Origin: Opacimonas sp964559075
Lineage (GTDB): Bacteria > Pseudomonadota > Gammaproteobacteria > Enterobacterales > Alteromonadaceae
Reading direction: 5' to 3'
Length of the DNA: 24,516 bases
NCBI GenBank assembly: GCA_964559075.1
Contig: CAZLGJ010000032.1
Span: 1 to 24,516 of the forward strand
A program made the translations under genes and the position numbers. The notes beneath the pieces were generated by a model. It was not told the DNA's origin. It made no database searches and worked only from the letters and a program-made list of their open reading frames with translations. Shown in pieces: positions 14,868-22,844 of the stretch. How positions within the stretch are numbered: the stretch's first letter is position 1; the number at the start of each line of letters is the position of its first letter.

Positions 14868-15638
14868 TTTCAAGTGTTTAAGCAATTTTTGCACGACCTT
14901 GGGGTTACCTGACACCACGTCACCACTCGCCATGACGTTATCGCCACCGTTAAAATCGGTGGTAATGCCACCGGCTTCACGGACCAATAAAAGACCCGCG
15001 GCGATATCCCAGGGTTTGAGGTTCGCTTCAAAATAGCCATCGTATTTACCTGATGCGACATAGGCCAAATCTAGCGCAGCTGATCCTGAGCGTCGAATAT
15101 CGCCAGAGTGCACCAAAATAGGCGTGAATTTTTTCATGTAATCAGCAATACGGGCTTTATCGCGAAATGGAAATGCCGTGGCAATAATCGCTTCAGAGAG
15201 CTCGTTGCGCTTGCCGCAGCGGATGCGGAAGTTGTTCAGCTGGGCGCCTTGGCCTTTAGTTGCGGTAAATAAATCACCACGAATAGGATCAAACACGACG
15301 GCAATTTCGAGCTTGCCTTTGATCTTAAGCGCAATCGAGACTGCAAAATGAGGGATGCCTTGAATGAAGTTAGTGGTTCCATCGAGCGGGTCAATAATCC
15401 ACTGGTGGTCAGGGTCAGCTTCAATAGTGCCGCCTTCTTCACCTAAAAAACTATGGTCGGGATAGGACTGTTGAATTTTACTGATAATCGCAGCTTCGGC
15501 CTCGCGGTCAATCTTGGTCACAAAATCGTTTGCGCCTTTTTGGTCGATATGAAGGTCGTCGCGGTTTTCAAAGCCACGGGTAATGATATTTCCAGCCGTA
15601 CGTGCAGCACGTACAGCAATATTAAGCATCGGGTGCAT
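14865..15638 (-). CDS. suhB: Inositol-1-monophosphatase / Nus-factor SuhB
   Basis: SuhB hydrolyses inositol-1-phosphate, and in E. coli it also works as a Nus factor in rRNA antitermination. The 257 residues carry the family's metal and active-site motifs: GEEGG (66-70, E67), IDPLDGTTN (82-90, with D83 and D86) and KPWDIAAG (D211). The ATG has GAGA five to six bases upstream. It is divergent from trmJ, as in E. coli. The leader (15639-15707) holds a 5' hairpin and a boxA-like sequence, suggesting autoregulation through the Nus complex. Downstream on the same strand, 112 bases away, is the GTG of a diguanylate cyclase gene with no strong terminator between them. Confidence 0.96.
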   Translation of the reverse strand: MHPMLNIAVRAARTAGNIITRGFENRDDLHIDQKGANDFVTKIDREAEAAIISKIQQSYPDHSFLGEEGGTIEADPDHQWIIDPLDGTTNFIQGIPHFAVSIALKIKGKLEIAVVFDPIRGDLFTATKGQGAQLNNFRIRCGKRNELSEAIIATAFPFRDKARIADYMKKFTPILVHSGDIRRSGSAALDLAYVASGKYDGYFEANLKPWDIAAGLLLVREAGGITTDFNGGDNVMASGDVVSGNPKVVQKLLKHLK

Positions 15639-15672
15639 AATGGTCTCGCTGTCAAACTAAAAAGTAAAATCC

Positions 15673-15707
15673 AATTGTCAAAGAACGTGCTGACCACCGT
15701 GTCAGCA
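15673..15707 (-). promoter_or_regulatory. boxB-boxA-like Nus-factor element in the suhB leader
   Basis: Read on the minus strand, a hairpin with arms TGCTGAC and GTCAGCA (15707-15688, six-base loop) is followed immediately by CGTTCTTTGACAATT (15687-15673). The latter matches the rRNA boxA TGCTCTTTAACAATT at 12 of 15 positions. Hairpin followed by boxA is the order of boxB and boxA in rRNA leaders. Repression of E. coli suhB by Nus factors bound to its leader has been reported, so this is probably the same control. Confidence 0.65.
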
Positions 15708-15713
15708 GAAAAG

Positions 15714-15741
15714 ATTATACCTGAGGAGATATTGATCACAA
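15714..15741 (-). promoter_or_regulatory. suhB promoter
   Basis: On the minus strand TTGTGA (15741-15736) and a perfect TATAAT (15719-15714) are separated by 16 bases. Transcription should start near 15707, at the first base of the hairpin described in the leader. Confidence 0.65.
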
Positions 15742-15752
15742 AGATTATTTTG

Positions 15753-15780
15753 TTGCGCTTCTTTCTCGTAGTAAGCGCAA
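15753..15780. promoter_or_regulatory. 8-bp inverted repeat between the suhB and trmJ promoters
   Basis: TTGCGCTT (15753-15760) and AAGCGCAA (15773-15780) are perfect inverted copies with a 12-base spacer, giving 20 bases centre to centre, about two helical turns. It covers the -18 to -45 region of trmJ and lies upstream of the suhB -35. No matching regulator is recognised. Confidence 0.45.
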
Positions 15781-15782
15781 TG

Positions 15783-15791
15783 TGATAAAAT
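15783..15791 (+). promoter_or_regulatory. Extended -10 promoter for trmJ
   Basis: TGATAAAAT is an extended -10 (TGn plus TAAAAT, five of six consensus bases). No clear -35 is seen, which is usual for this class. Transcription would start near 15798, 38 bases before the trmJ ATG. Confidence 0.45.
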
Positions 15792-15835
15792 CCTTGCATC
15801 TTTGTGACTTAGTTTAACAAGACACCTGTGACTTT

Positions 15836-16552
15836 ATGCTAGAAAATATCAAAATCGTACTCGTCAATACCTCACATACCGGAAATATTGGTTCAACTGC
15901 TCGCGCCATGAAAACCATGGGCTTAAGCCAGCTTTATCTCGTTGATCCGGTATCTCCCCCTGACGGCAAGTCCAGTGCCTTAGCAGCTGGTGCAGGTGAT
16001 GTCTTAGCCAATGCCAAGACGGTGTCGCAACTATCTGAAGCCATTGCCGACTGCGCGTTGGTAGTTGGTACTTCGGCTCGTTCACGGACACTGCCATGGC
16101 CCATGCTAGAGCCACGTGAATGCGGTGTGAAGATGGTCAAAGAGGCCAAGCAAGGACCTGTAGCGCTTGTGTTTGGACGTGAAAATAACGGTTTGACCAA
16201 CGATGAGTTACAGCAGTGTCACTACCATGTGTGTATTCCAGCGAATCCGGAATATTCATCGCTTAATCTTGCCGCGGCGGTACAAACGCTATGCTACGAA
16301 ATTCGTATGGGCTTTCTCGGTGAAGCATCGTATCCTGATAGCGAAGAAGAGTACCCGTTAGCAGAAGATCTCGAACGTTTTTATACTCACCTAGAAACGA
16401 GTCTGAGTCAAACTGGCTTTGTGGCAAAAAATCACCCGGGCATTGTGATGACCAAGCTGCGTCGTTTGTTTAACCGCGCGCGTCCAGAGCGCCATGAGTT
16501 AAATATATTGCGCGGTATGTTGTCTTCGATTGATAAATCTATCCAAAAATAA
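15836..16552 (+). CDS. trmJ: tRNA (cytidine/uridine-2'-O-)-methyltransferase TrmJ
   Basis: TrmJ methylates the 2'-O of residue 32 in several tRNAs, using S-adenosylmethionine. The 238 residues have the SPOUT methyltransferase fold: ENIKIVLVNTSHTGNIGS and RAMKTMG at the N-terminus, VVGTSARSRTLPWPML in the middle, then LVFGRENNGLTN and NPEYSSLNLAAAVQ forming the trefoil-knot S-adenosylmethionine site. A C-terminal dimer region contains KLRRLFNRARPE and LNILRGML. The ATG agrees with the E. coli N-terminus although no Shine-Dalgarno is visible. The next gene, cysE, starts 20 bases downstream, so the two probably share a transcript. Confidence 0.96.
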   Translation: MLENIKIVLVNTSHTGNIGSTARAMKTMGLSQLYLVDPVSPPDGKSSALAAGAGDVLANAKTVSQLSEAIADCALVVGTSARSRTLPWPMLEPRECGVKMVKEAKQGPVALVFGRENNGLTNDELQQCHYHVCIPANPEYSSLNLAAAVQTLCYEIRMGFLGEASYPDSEEEYPLAEDLERFYTHLETSLSQTGFVAKNHPGIVMTKLRRLFNRARPERHELNILRGMLSSIDKSIQK

Positions 16553-16572
16553 CAACAGATAAGAGCAAACGT

Positions 16573-17388
16573 ATGTTTCAATCTATCCGTGAAGATATTA
16601 AAAGTGTCTATCACCGCGATCCTGCCGCGCGTAACGCTTGGGAAATTATTACGAACTATCCAGGACTACATGCGATTTGGTTGCATCGGCTCAACCACAA
16701 ATTGTGGCAGTGGAAGTGGTTTTGGTTAGCTCGCACGCTCTCTAATATCGGACGTTTTTTGACCGGCGTTGAAATTCATCCTGGCGCAACGCTCGGTCGT
16801 CGAGTGTTCATTGATCACGGTATGGGAGTGGTCATTGGTGAGACAGCGCAAATTGGCAATGATGTCACCTTGTATCACGGCGTCACCCTAGGCGGTACTA
16901 GCTGGAAAGCCGGTAAGCGTCATCCTACCCTAGAAGATAATGTGGTGGTGGGTGCTGGCGCACAGGTGCTAGGCCCGATTACTATGGGCAAAGGCGCCAA
17001 AATTGGCAGTAACTCGGTGGTCGTTAAAGACGTGCCAGCCGATGCAACTGTGGTGGGGATCCCCGGGCGCATCATCGTTGCTAAACCTGAATTTGACGAA
17101 AACGGACAACGCGCCAAAATTGCCAAAAAATACGGTTTTGATGCTTATGCAGTATCGGATGAAAATCCCGATCCCGTAGCTAACGCCATCGGCTTATTGC
17201 TTGAACATATTCATCAAATGGATAATAAGGTTATCGATATGTGCGAAGCTATTCAAGCCATGGGTGGCGATGTGTGTACCGAAGACTTACCTAAAATGGA
17301 CCTTCAGGACTTTGCTGATGCGGGGATTGCACCTCAATCGTCAGTACATACCAGTAAGAACAGCGAGGATTTTGATCCGAGCATCTAA
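16573..17388 (+). CDS. cysE: Serine O-acetyltransferase CysE
   Basis: CysE makes O-acetylserine from serine and acetyl-CoA, the first committed step to cysteine. The 271 residues are arranged differently from E. coli CysE: the N-terminal helical part is about 75 residues shorter and there is a C-terminal extension of about 100 residues after the left-handed beta-helix. Active-site residues D81 and H82 are in IDHGMGVVIGETA, followed by YHGVTLGGTS and the hexapeptide repeats up to GIPGRII (162-168). The C-terminal tail contains a probable helix (AIGLLLEHIHQMDNKVIDMCEAI). AAGAG is the only upstream ribosome-site candidate. Its place before iscR, whose IscS consumes cysteine, is a recurrent arrangement in related genera. 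Confidence 0.94.
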   Translation: MFQSIREDIKSVYHRDPAARNAWEIITNYPGLHAIWLHRLNHKLWQWKWFWLARTLSNIGRFLTGVEIHPGATLGRRVFIDHGMGVVIGETAQIGNDVTLYHGVTLGGTSWKAGKRHPTLEDNVVVGAGAQVLGPITMGKGAKIGSNSVVVKDVPADATVVGIPGRIIVAKPEFDENGQRAKIAKKYGFDAYAVSDENPDPVANAIGLLLEHIHQMDNKVIDMCEAIQAMGGDVCTEDLPKMDLQDFADAGIAPQSSVHTSKNSEDFDPSI

Positions 17389-17442
17389 AACGAGCACGTT
17401 GTTTGGCCCATCCGAACACCAACAGCACGGATTGCCTCGTTT
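17388..17442 (+). terminator. Possible weak terminator structure between cysE and iscR
   Basis: AAACGAG (17388-17394) can pair with CTCGTTT (17436-17442), enclosing a second hairpin TGTTTGG/CCGAACA (17400-17418, one G-T pair). The T-run after it is interrupted (TTTAGTTT). Confidence 0.3.
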
Positions 17443-17461
17443 AGTTTACATAATGTTAACA

Positions 17462-17486
17462 ATACTTGACTAAAATACTCAGATAT
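17462..17486. promoter_or_regulatory. IscR type 1 site, distal
   Basis: This 25-base stretch starts ATACTTGACTAAAATACTCA and follows the type 1 IscR consensus (ATAsyyGACT, four A/T-rich bases, AGTC arm) with ACTC in place of AGTC. It directly abuts the second site. Confidence 0.8.
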
Positions 17487-17511
17487 ATACTTGACTATTT
17501 TAGTCGGATTA
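17487..17511. promoter_or_regulatory. IscR type 1 site, proximal
   Basis: This 25-base stretch starts ATACTTGACTATTTTAGTCG and matches the type 1 IscR consensus in both arms (GACT and AGTC). It contains the iscR -35 element, so binding of [2Fe-2S]-IscR should block RNA polymerase. Confidence 0.88.
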
Positions 17512-17518
17512 GTACAAT
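17491..17518 (+). promoter_or_regulatory. iscR operon promoter
   Basis: TTGACT (17491-17496) and TACAAT (17513-17518) are separated by 16 bases, each five of six consensus bases. Transcription would start near 17525, 23 bases before the iscR ATG. The -35 lies inside the proximal IscR site. Confidence 0.82.
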
Positions 17519-17547
17519 TGCCCTATCGAAATTGATGAGGTATGGCT

Positions 17548-18045
17548 ATGAAGTTGACGTCTAAAGGACGCTATGCAGTGACTGCAATGCTAGATGTAGC
17601 TTTACATGCTAAGCAAGGCCCTGTGTCGTTGGCGGATATCTCTGAGCGTCAAGAAATATCACTTTCTTACCTCGAACAGTTATTTGCCAAATTACGCAAA
17701 CAACAGCTTGTAGAAAGTATTCGCGGTCCAGGTGGCGGCTACCGCCTAGGCAGAGATGCGAGTCACATTGCGGTTGGCGAAGTGATCGCTGCAGTCAACG
17801 AAAGCGTAGATGTCACTAAGTGCGCAGGCAAGGCTGATTGTCAGGGGGGCGAGCGCTGCTTGACCCACAACTTATGGCAGGATTTGTCCGAGCGTATTAG
17901 TCAATTTCTCGATGGTATTACCCTTGGCGAATTAGTCGCCAAACAAGATATACAAGATATTGCGCAGCGCCAAGAAGACGCAGTGCAACAATCTGATAAC
18001 CCTGAACTGTTAAAGCAAAAGATTAATATCAGCATACAGTTGTAA
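17548..18045 (+). CDS. iscR: Fe-S cluster assembly regulator IscR
   Basis: IscR is an Rrf2-family repressor that carries a [2Fe-2S] cluster and lowers isc expression when clusters are plentiful. The 165 residues begin MKLTSKGRYAVTAMLD, have a winged helix-turn-helix (SYLEQLFAKLRK; wing RGPGGGYRLGR, 59-69) and the cluster ligands C92, C98, C104 with H107, at the same numbers as in E. coli. I chose the ATG at 17548: GAGG is seven bases upstream and the protein then aligns with IscR. An ATG two codons earlier (17542) is too close to the GAGG. It is followed by iscS after 11 bases. Two IscR sites overlap its promoter, so it is autorepressed. Confidence 0.97.
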   Translation: MKLTSKGRYAVTAMLDVALHAKQGPVSLADISERQEISLSYLEQLFAKLRKQQLVESIRGPGGGYRLGRDASHIAVGEVIAAVNESVDVTKCAGKADCQGGERCLTHNLWQDLSERISQFLDGITLGELVAKQDIQDIAQRQEDAVQQSDNPELLKQKINISIQL

Positions 18046-18056
18046 CCGGAGCTAAC

Positions 18057-19280
18057 ATGAGCGATTTACAATTACCGATTTATCTCGATTATTCTTCCAC
18101 GACACCCGTTGATCCGCGTGTTGCCAAGAAAATGGCAGAATGTTTAGAAATGGAAGGCAATTTTGGCAACCCAGCCTCGCGTTCGCACCGCTTTGGTTGG
18201 GTCGCAGAAGAAGCCGTAGACATTGCTCGCAACCAAGTTGCTGAGTTGGTTAACGCGGATCCTCGAGAAATTGTGTTTACATCAGGTGCAACTGAATCAA
18301 ACAACTTAGCCATCAAAGGTGCGGCGCACTTCTACAACAAGCGCGGAAAGCACGTTATCACTTTGAAGACTGAGCACAAAGCGGTGTTAGATACGTGCCG
18401 TCAGCTTGAGCGTGAAGGCTTTGAAGTCACCTATCTTGAGCCTATGCCAAATGGATTAGTGGATCTGGCTGTGCTTGCAGATACCATGCGCGAAGACACT
18501 GTGTTGGTTTCTATCATGCACGTCAACAACGAGATTGGTGTGATTCAAGATATTGCCGCGATTGGTGAGCTGTGCCGCAGCCGCAAAATTTTGTTCCACG
18601 TAGATGCTGCTCAGTCAACTGGCAAGGTTGAGATTGATTTGCAGCAGTTAAAAGTGGATTTGATGTCGTTCTCAGGTCACAAAACCTATGGACCAAAAGG
18701 CATTGGTGCATTATATGTGCGTCGTAAGCCACGCGTAAGAATTGAAGCGCAAATCCACGGTGGTGGTCACGAGCGCGGTATGCGTTCTGGCACCCTAGCG
18801 ACCCACCAAATTGTGGGAATGGGTGAAGCGTTTGCTTTGGCTAAACAAGAAATGGCTGCTGAAAATGAGCGTATTCGCATGTTGCGTGACCGCTTGTGGA
18901 AAGGTATTCAAGACATTGAAGCCGTGTACCTTAATGGTGACTTTGACCAGCGCGTAGTGCACAACCTCAATGTTTCGTTTGCCTATGTCGAGGGTGAATC
19001 ATTGATTATGGCGCTTAAAGACATGGCGGTGTCATCAGGCTCTGCGTGTACATCAGCGTCGCTTGAACCTTCTTATGTACTGCGTGCTTTAGGTCTTAAT
19101 GATGAGTTGGCACATAGCTCGATCCGCTTTAGCTTTGGTCGTTTTACCACAGAAGCTGAGATCGATTATGTTATCGATGTCATTCGTAACGCAATTGGTA
19201 AGCTACGTGAAATGTCGCCGTTATGGGACATGTACAAAGAAGGCATTGATTTGGAATCGGTTGAGTGGGTCCACCACTAA
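18057..19280 (+). CDS. iscS: Cysteine desulfurase IscS
   Basis: IscS is a pyridoxal-phosphate enzyme that removes sulfur from cysteine and passes the persulfide to IscU and to tRNA thiolation. The 407 residues compare with 404 in E. coli. Visible features are YLDYSSTTPVDPRV at the N-terminus, FTSGATESNNLAIKG, the PLP lysine K209 in SGHKTYGPKG, GGGHERGMRSGT and the catalytic loop cysteine C331 in SSGSACTSASLEPSYVLRALG. GGAG five bases before ATG fixes the start. It lies between iscR (11 bases) and iscU (33 bases). Confidence 0.98.
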   Translation: MSDLQLPIYLDYSSTTPVDPRVAKKMAECLEMEGNFGNPASRSHRFGWVAEEAVDIARNQVAELVNADPREIVFTSGATESNNLAIKGAAHFYNKRGKHVITLKTEHKAVLDTCRQLEREGFEVTYLEPMPNGLVDLAVLADTMREDTVLVSIMHVNNEIGVIQDIAAIGELCRSRKILFHVDAAQSTGKVEIDLQQLKVDLMSFSGHKTYGPKGIGALYVRRKPRVRIEAQIHGGGHERGMRSGTLATHQIVGMGEAFALAKQEMAAENERIRMLRDRLWKGIQDIEAVYLNGDFDQRVVHNLNVSFAYVEGESLIMALKDMAVSSGSACTSASLEPSYVLRALGLNDELAHSSIRFSFGRFTTEAEIDYVIDVIRNAIGKLREMSPLWDMYKEGIDLESVEWVHH

Positions 19281-19313
19281 TCGTTTGAAATATTATTTAT
19301 TGAGGTAACTACT

Positions 19314-19694
19314 ATGGCTTATAGTGATAAAGTGATTGACCATTACGAAAATCCACGCAACGTGGGTGGGTTTGACAAAAACGACCCAACTGTTGCTACG
19401 GGTATGGTCGGCGCACCAGCATGTGGCGATGTAATGAAGCTGCAGCTTAAAGTGGGCGATAATGGCGTGATCGAAGATGCCAAGTTCAAAACTTACGGCT
19501 GTGGTTCAGCAATTGCGTCTAGCTCGCTAGTAACAGAGTGGGTCAAAGGTAAGACGCTGGATGAAGCAACGACGATCAAAAACACCGACATTGCTGAAGA
19601 GTTGGCGTTGCCACCGGTCAAAATTCACTGTTCGATTTTGGCGGAAGACGCAATTAAAGCAGCCGTTGCGGATTACAAAAACAAACATCAATAA
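19314..19694 (+). CDS. iscU: Fe-S cluster scaffold IscU
   Basis: IscU is the scaffold on which clusters are built from IscS sulfur and iron, then released with HscA/HscB. The 126 residues carry the three ligand cysteines C37 (GAPACGD), C63 (YGCGSAIASSS) and C106 (IHCSILAEDAI), with D39. The HscA recognition motif LPPVK is at 99-103, the same position as in E. coli. The start ATG has GAGGT seven to eight bases upstream. Its C-terminus is slightly shorter than in E. coli. It sits 29 bases before iscA. Confidence 0.98.
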   Translation: MAYSDKVIDHYENPRNVGGFDKNDPTVATGMVGAPACGDVMKLQLKVGDNGVIEDAKFKTYGCGSAIASSSLVTEWVKGKTLDEATTIKNTDIAEELALPPVKIHCSILAEDAIKAAVADYKNKHQ

Positions 19695-19723
19695 GATGAC
19701 AATACACATAAAAGGAGTCTAGC

Positions 19724-20047
19724 GTGGCAATTACCGTTACTGACGCAGCAGCACAACGTGCGAGTAGTTTTTTGGCAAACCGAGGTCATGGTTTGGGCTT
19801 GCGTTTGGGCGTTAAGACAACGGGCTGCTCTGGACTCGCTTATGTGCTGGAGTTTGTTGATGAACTCAATGAAGACGATTCCGTGTTTGAACATAACGGC
19901 GTTAAGATCATCATTGATGGCAAAAGCTTAGTGTACCTTGACGGCACCGAGCTAGACTTTGCCAAAGAAGGCCTCAACGAGGGTTTCCAGTTTAATAACC
20001 CAAATGCAAATGGTGAATGTGGTTGTGGTGAAAGCTTTAACGTGTAG
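19724..20047 (+). CDS. iscA: A-type Fe-S carrier IscA
   Basis: IscA carries iron or Fe-S clusters to target proteins. It has 107 residues, the E. coli length, with the three invariant cysteines C35 (KTTGCSG), C99 and C101 (GECGCGESF). The start codon is GTG, with a strong AAAGGAG seven bases upstream. It lies between iscU and hscB in the operon. Confidence 0.97.
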   Translation: MAITVTDAAAQRASSFLANRGHGLGLRLGVKTTGCSGLAYVLEFVDELNEDDSVFEHNGVKIIIDGKSLVYLDGTELDFAKEGLNEGFQFNNPNANGECGCGESFNV

Positions 20048-20078
20048 TTAAAGCAAGTCTAAGACTGAAGGACAACCA

Positions 20079-20591
20079 ATGAATTATTTTGCTCTATTTA
20101 ACGTGCCAGCGAGCATGGATATCGATACTACAGAGCTGGCGCGTACCTATCAAACGCTGCAAAAGCTTACCCATCCGGATAAATTTAGCATCGCATCTGC
20201 CCAAGAGCAGCGCATTGCTATGCAAAAAAATGCGCAGGTGAACGACGCATACAGTGTGCTCAAACATCCTTTAACTCGAGCGCAGCACCTGCTCAGCTTG
20301 CGTGGTTTAAGTATCAACAACGAACAACATACGCTGCAAGATCCCGCTTTTTTGATGCAGCAAATGGAGTGGCGCGAAGCCTTAGAAGATAACGCTAGTG
20401 ACGAAGCGGCGTTAATGCAGATGAGTACCGATATTCAGCAGGAAATCACCGCTAAGCTCGGCGCACTTTCCCACCTTTTTGAACAAGACACAGACAACAC
20501 TCTGATTGCGGATGAAATTCGTAAGCTGACCTTTATATACAAATTTAAACAACAAATTGACACACAATTAGATAGTTTGGACGATTTTTAG
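20079..20591 (+). CDS. hscB: Fe-S assembly co-chaperone HscB
   Basis: HscB is the J-domain partner of HscA that delivers IscU to it and stimulates its ATPase. The 170 residues consist of an N-terminal J domain with the HPD motif at 32-34 (THPDKF) and a C-terminal three-helix bundle that binds IscU (from about 80; DPAFLMQQMEWREALE is a conserved stretch). AAGGA six bases before the ATG gives the start. Only one base separates its stop codon from the hscA start, so the two are translationally coupled. Confidence 0.97.
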   Translation: MNYFALFNVPASMDIDTTELARTYQTLQKLTHPDKFSIASAQEQRIAMQKNAQVNDAYSVLKHPLTRAQHLLSLRGLSINNEQHTLQDPAFLMQQMEWREALEDNASDEAALMQMSTDIQQEITAKLGALSHLFEQDTDNTLIADEIRKLTFIYKFKQQIDTQLDSLDDF

Positions 20592-20592
20592 T

Positions 20593-22452
20593 ATGGCATT
20601 ATTACAAATTGCAGAGCCCGGACAAAGCGCCGCTCCCCATCAACGTAAGTTAGCCATTGGCATTGATTTGGGCACTACTAACTCTTTGGTAGCGAGTGTT
20701 CGCAGTGGTCAGGCGCAAACGCTCACTGATAGCCAAGGACGTTCGCTGCTGCCTTCTGTAGTGCGCTATCACGGTGGCGAAAAAAGCATTGGCTACATAG
20801 CCCAGGAACACGCAAATGAAGATCCTATAAATACCATAGTATCGGTCAAGCGCTTCATGGGCAAAACACAAGCGGAAGTACAGTCGACCTGGCCTAATTT
20901 ACCCTATCACTTTGTCCAACAAGATGGCAATGTTGGGCTGTTAGCAGATGGCAAGACCCGCAACCCTGTGGAAATCTCTGCTGACATTTTGACCCATTTA
21001 AAATACCGGGCGGAAGCTACCTTAGGTGACGAATTAACTGGGGCGGTAATTACCGTACCGGCATATTTTGATGATGCCCAGCGTCAAAGCACCAAAGATG
21101 CTGCGCAGCTTGCAGGATTGCACGTGTTGCGGTTACTCAACGAACCTACGGCAGCGGCGATTGCCTACGGTCTAGACTCTGGCCAAGAAGGGCTAATTGC
21201 CGTTTACGATTTGGGCGGTGGTACTTTTGATATCAGTATTCTACGCCTGCACAAAGGTGTCTTTGAAGTACTGGCTACAGGTGGTAACGCCAGCTTGGGC
21301 GGGGATGACTTCGATCATGCCATCGTTGCCCATTGGGAGGCGAACTGGGCTTTATCAATACCGCAAAAAAAGTCACACTATCGCCGTTTAGTAAGCCTTG
21401 CCAAAGAAACCAAGCAAGCGCTTAGTGAGGCAGAGAGTGTGGCGCAACAGGTCGAGATTGACGGCGTGCAATACGATGCCTCGCTAAGCCGAGAAGACTT
21501 TGAAACATTGGTTGCACCGCTCGTGCAGCAGACCGTTAAAGCCTGTCGTCGCGCATTAAAGGATGCCGAAGTCGCGGCTTCTGAAGTATTGGCTGTGGTC
21601 ATGGTTGGCGGCTCGACTCGCGTGCCTTTGGTACGCCAAGCCGTAGGCGATTTTTTTGGGCAAACGCCACTTACCTCAATCGATCCAGACCAAGTTGTTG
21701 CCTTAGGTGCTGCTACTCAAGCAGATATTTTAGCGGGCAACAAGCCCGATGCTGAAATGCTGTTACTTGACGTCTTGCCCTTGTCACTGGGGATTGAGAC
21801 CATGGGTGGTTTGGTAGAAAAAATTATTCCGCGCAACACTACGATCCCCGTGGCGAAAGCCCAAGAATTCACGACCTTCAAAGACGGTCAAACAGCTATG
21901 ATGGTGCATGTATTGCAGGGCGAACGCGAGCTAGTAGATGACTGTCGCTCACTTGCCAAATTTACCTTGACCGGTATCCCGCCGATGACGGCAGGCGCTG
22001 CCCATATCCGCGTGACCTTTCAGGTAGATGCAGACGGACTGCTTAACGTCACCGCACAGGAAAAATCCACCGGCGTGCAGGCACAAATCCAAGTTAAACC
22101 GTCTTTTGGTTTGGCAGAAGAACAAATTGCGCAGATGCTCAAAGCGTCGATGGCCAATGCCAAAGACGATATGCAGATGCGTATGCTCAAAGAACAGCAG
22201 GTTGAAGCTGCACGGGTACTAGAAGCGCTTGAAGTTGCGCTCAATGAGCACCATAATCTACTCAATGCCAACGAGCTCTCGCACTTGCGTGAACAGATGC
22301 ATACGCTCAGCAAACTTGCTGAGGGTGATGATACGCAAGCAATAAAAGCTCAGATTGAAGCAGTGGATGACGCCTCGCAAGAGTTTGCATCACGGCGCAT
22401 GGACGCCTCAATACAGCAAGCGCTGGCCGGCAAACAAGTTGATGAAATTTAA
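20593..22452 (+). CDS. hscA: Hsp70-type chaperone HscA
   Basis: HscA is the Hsp70 specialised for IscU; ATP hydrolysis drives cluster transfer from the scaffold. The 619 residues (E. coli 616) have a nucleotide-binding domain with GIDLGTTNSLVAS (23-35), VPAYFDDAQRQSTKDAA, LNEPTAAAIAYGL, YDLGGGTFDISI and VVMVGGSTRVPLVR. A substrate-binding domain follows (about 395-510, LLLDVLPLSLGIETMGG onward), then a helical lid. There is no separate Shine-Dalgarno close to the ATG, in keeping with coupling to hscB. fdx follows after 25 bases. Confidence 0.97.
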   Translation: MALLQIAEPGQSAAPHQRKLAIGIDLGTTNSLVASVRSGQAQTLTDSQGRSLLPSVVRYHGGEKSIGYIAQEHANEDPINTIVSVKRFMGKTQAEVQSTWPNLPYHFVQQDGNVGLLADGKTRNPVEISADILTHLKYRAEATLGDELTGAVITVPAYFDDAQRQSTKDAAQLAGLHVLRLLNEPTAAAIAYGLDSGQEGLIAVYDLGGGTFDISILRLHKGVFEVLATGGNASLGGDDFDHAIVAHWEANWALSIPQKKSHYRRLVSLAKETKQALSEAESVAQQVEIDGVQYDASLSREDFETLVAPLVQQTVKACRRALKDAEVAASEVLAVVMVGGSTRVPLVRQAVGDFFGQTPLTSIDPDQVVALGAATQADILAGNKPDAEMLLLDVLPLSLGIETMGGLVEKIIPRNTTIPVAKAQEFTTFKDGQTAMMVHVLQGERELVDDCRSLAKFTLTGIPPMTAGAAHIRVTFQVDADGLLNVTAQEKSTGVQAQIQVKPSFGLAEEQIAQMLKASMANAKDDMQMRMLKEQQVEAARVLEALEVALNEHHNLLNANELSHLREQMHTLSKLAEGDDTQAIKAQIEAVDDASQEFASRRMDASIQQALAGKQVDEI

Positions 22453-22477
22453 GCGCGCTACAGGTTAGGAGATAGCG

Positions 22478-22816
22478 ATGACGCAAGTTATATTTTTACC
22501 CCACGACGATTTATGTCCAGATGGCGCTGTGCTTGAAGCTCAGCCCGGCGAAAGTGTATTAGACGTGGCGCTCAAAAACGGCATTGGCATTGAGCACGCC
22601 TGTGAAAAAGTGTGTGCATGCACTACTTGCCACGTAATTATCCGTGAGGGCTTTGATTCTCTTGATGAATCAGATGAGCTTGAAGATGATTTGTTAGACA
22701 AAGCATGGGGCCTAGAACCGGATTCACGCCTTGGCTGCCAAGCGATTATAAAAGATGAAGATCTGGTGGTAGAAATTCCCAAATACACCATCAATCACGC
22801 TGCTGAAGATCACTAA
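22478..22816 (+). CDS. fdx: Isc-type [2Fe-2S] ferredoxin
   Basis: This adrenodoxin-type ferredoxin supplies electrons during cluster assembly. The 112 residues have ligands C42, C48 and C51 (HACEKVCACTTC) and C87 (RLGCQA), all at the E. coli positions; C46 is the extra conserved cysteine of the Isc subgroup. AGGAG six to seven bases before the ATG gives the start. It is the last isc gene here: the next 79 bases hold a promoter for ndk and no iscX. Confidence 0.97.
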   Translation: MTQVIFLPHDDLCPDGAVLEAQPGESVLDVALKNGIGIEHACEKVCACTTCHVIIREGFDSLDESDELEDDLLDKAWGLEPDSRLGCQAIIKDEDLVVEIPKYTINHAAEDH

Positions 22817-22844
22817 AGAAAACTATCGAGTTTTGTGTATGGTT

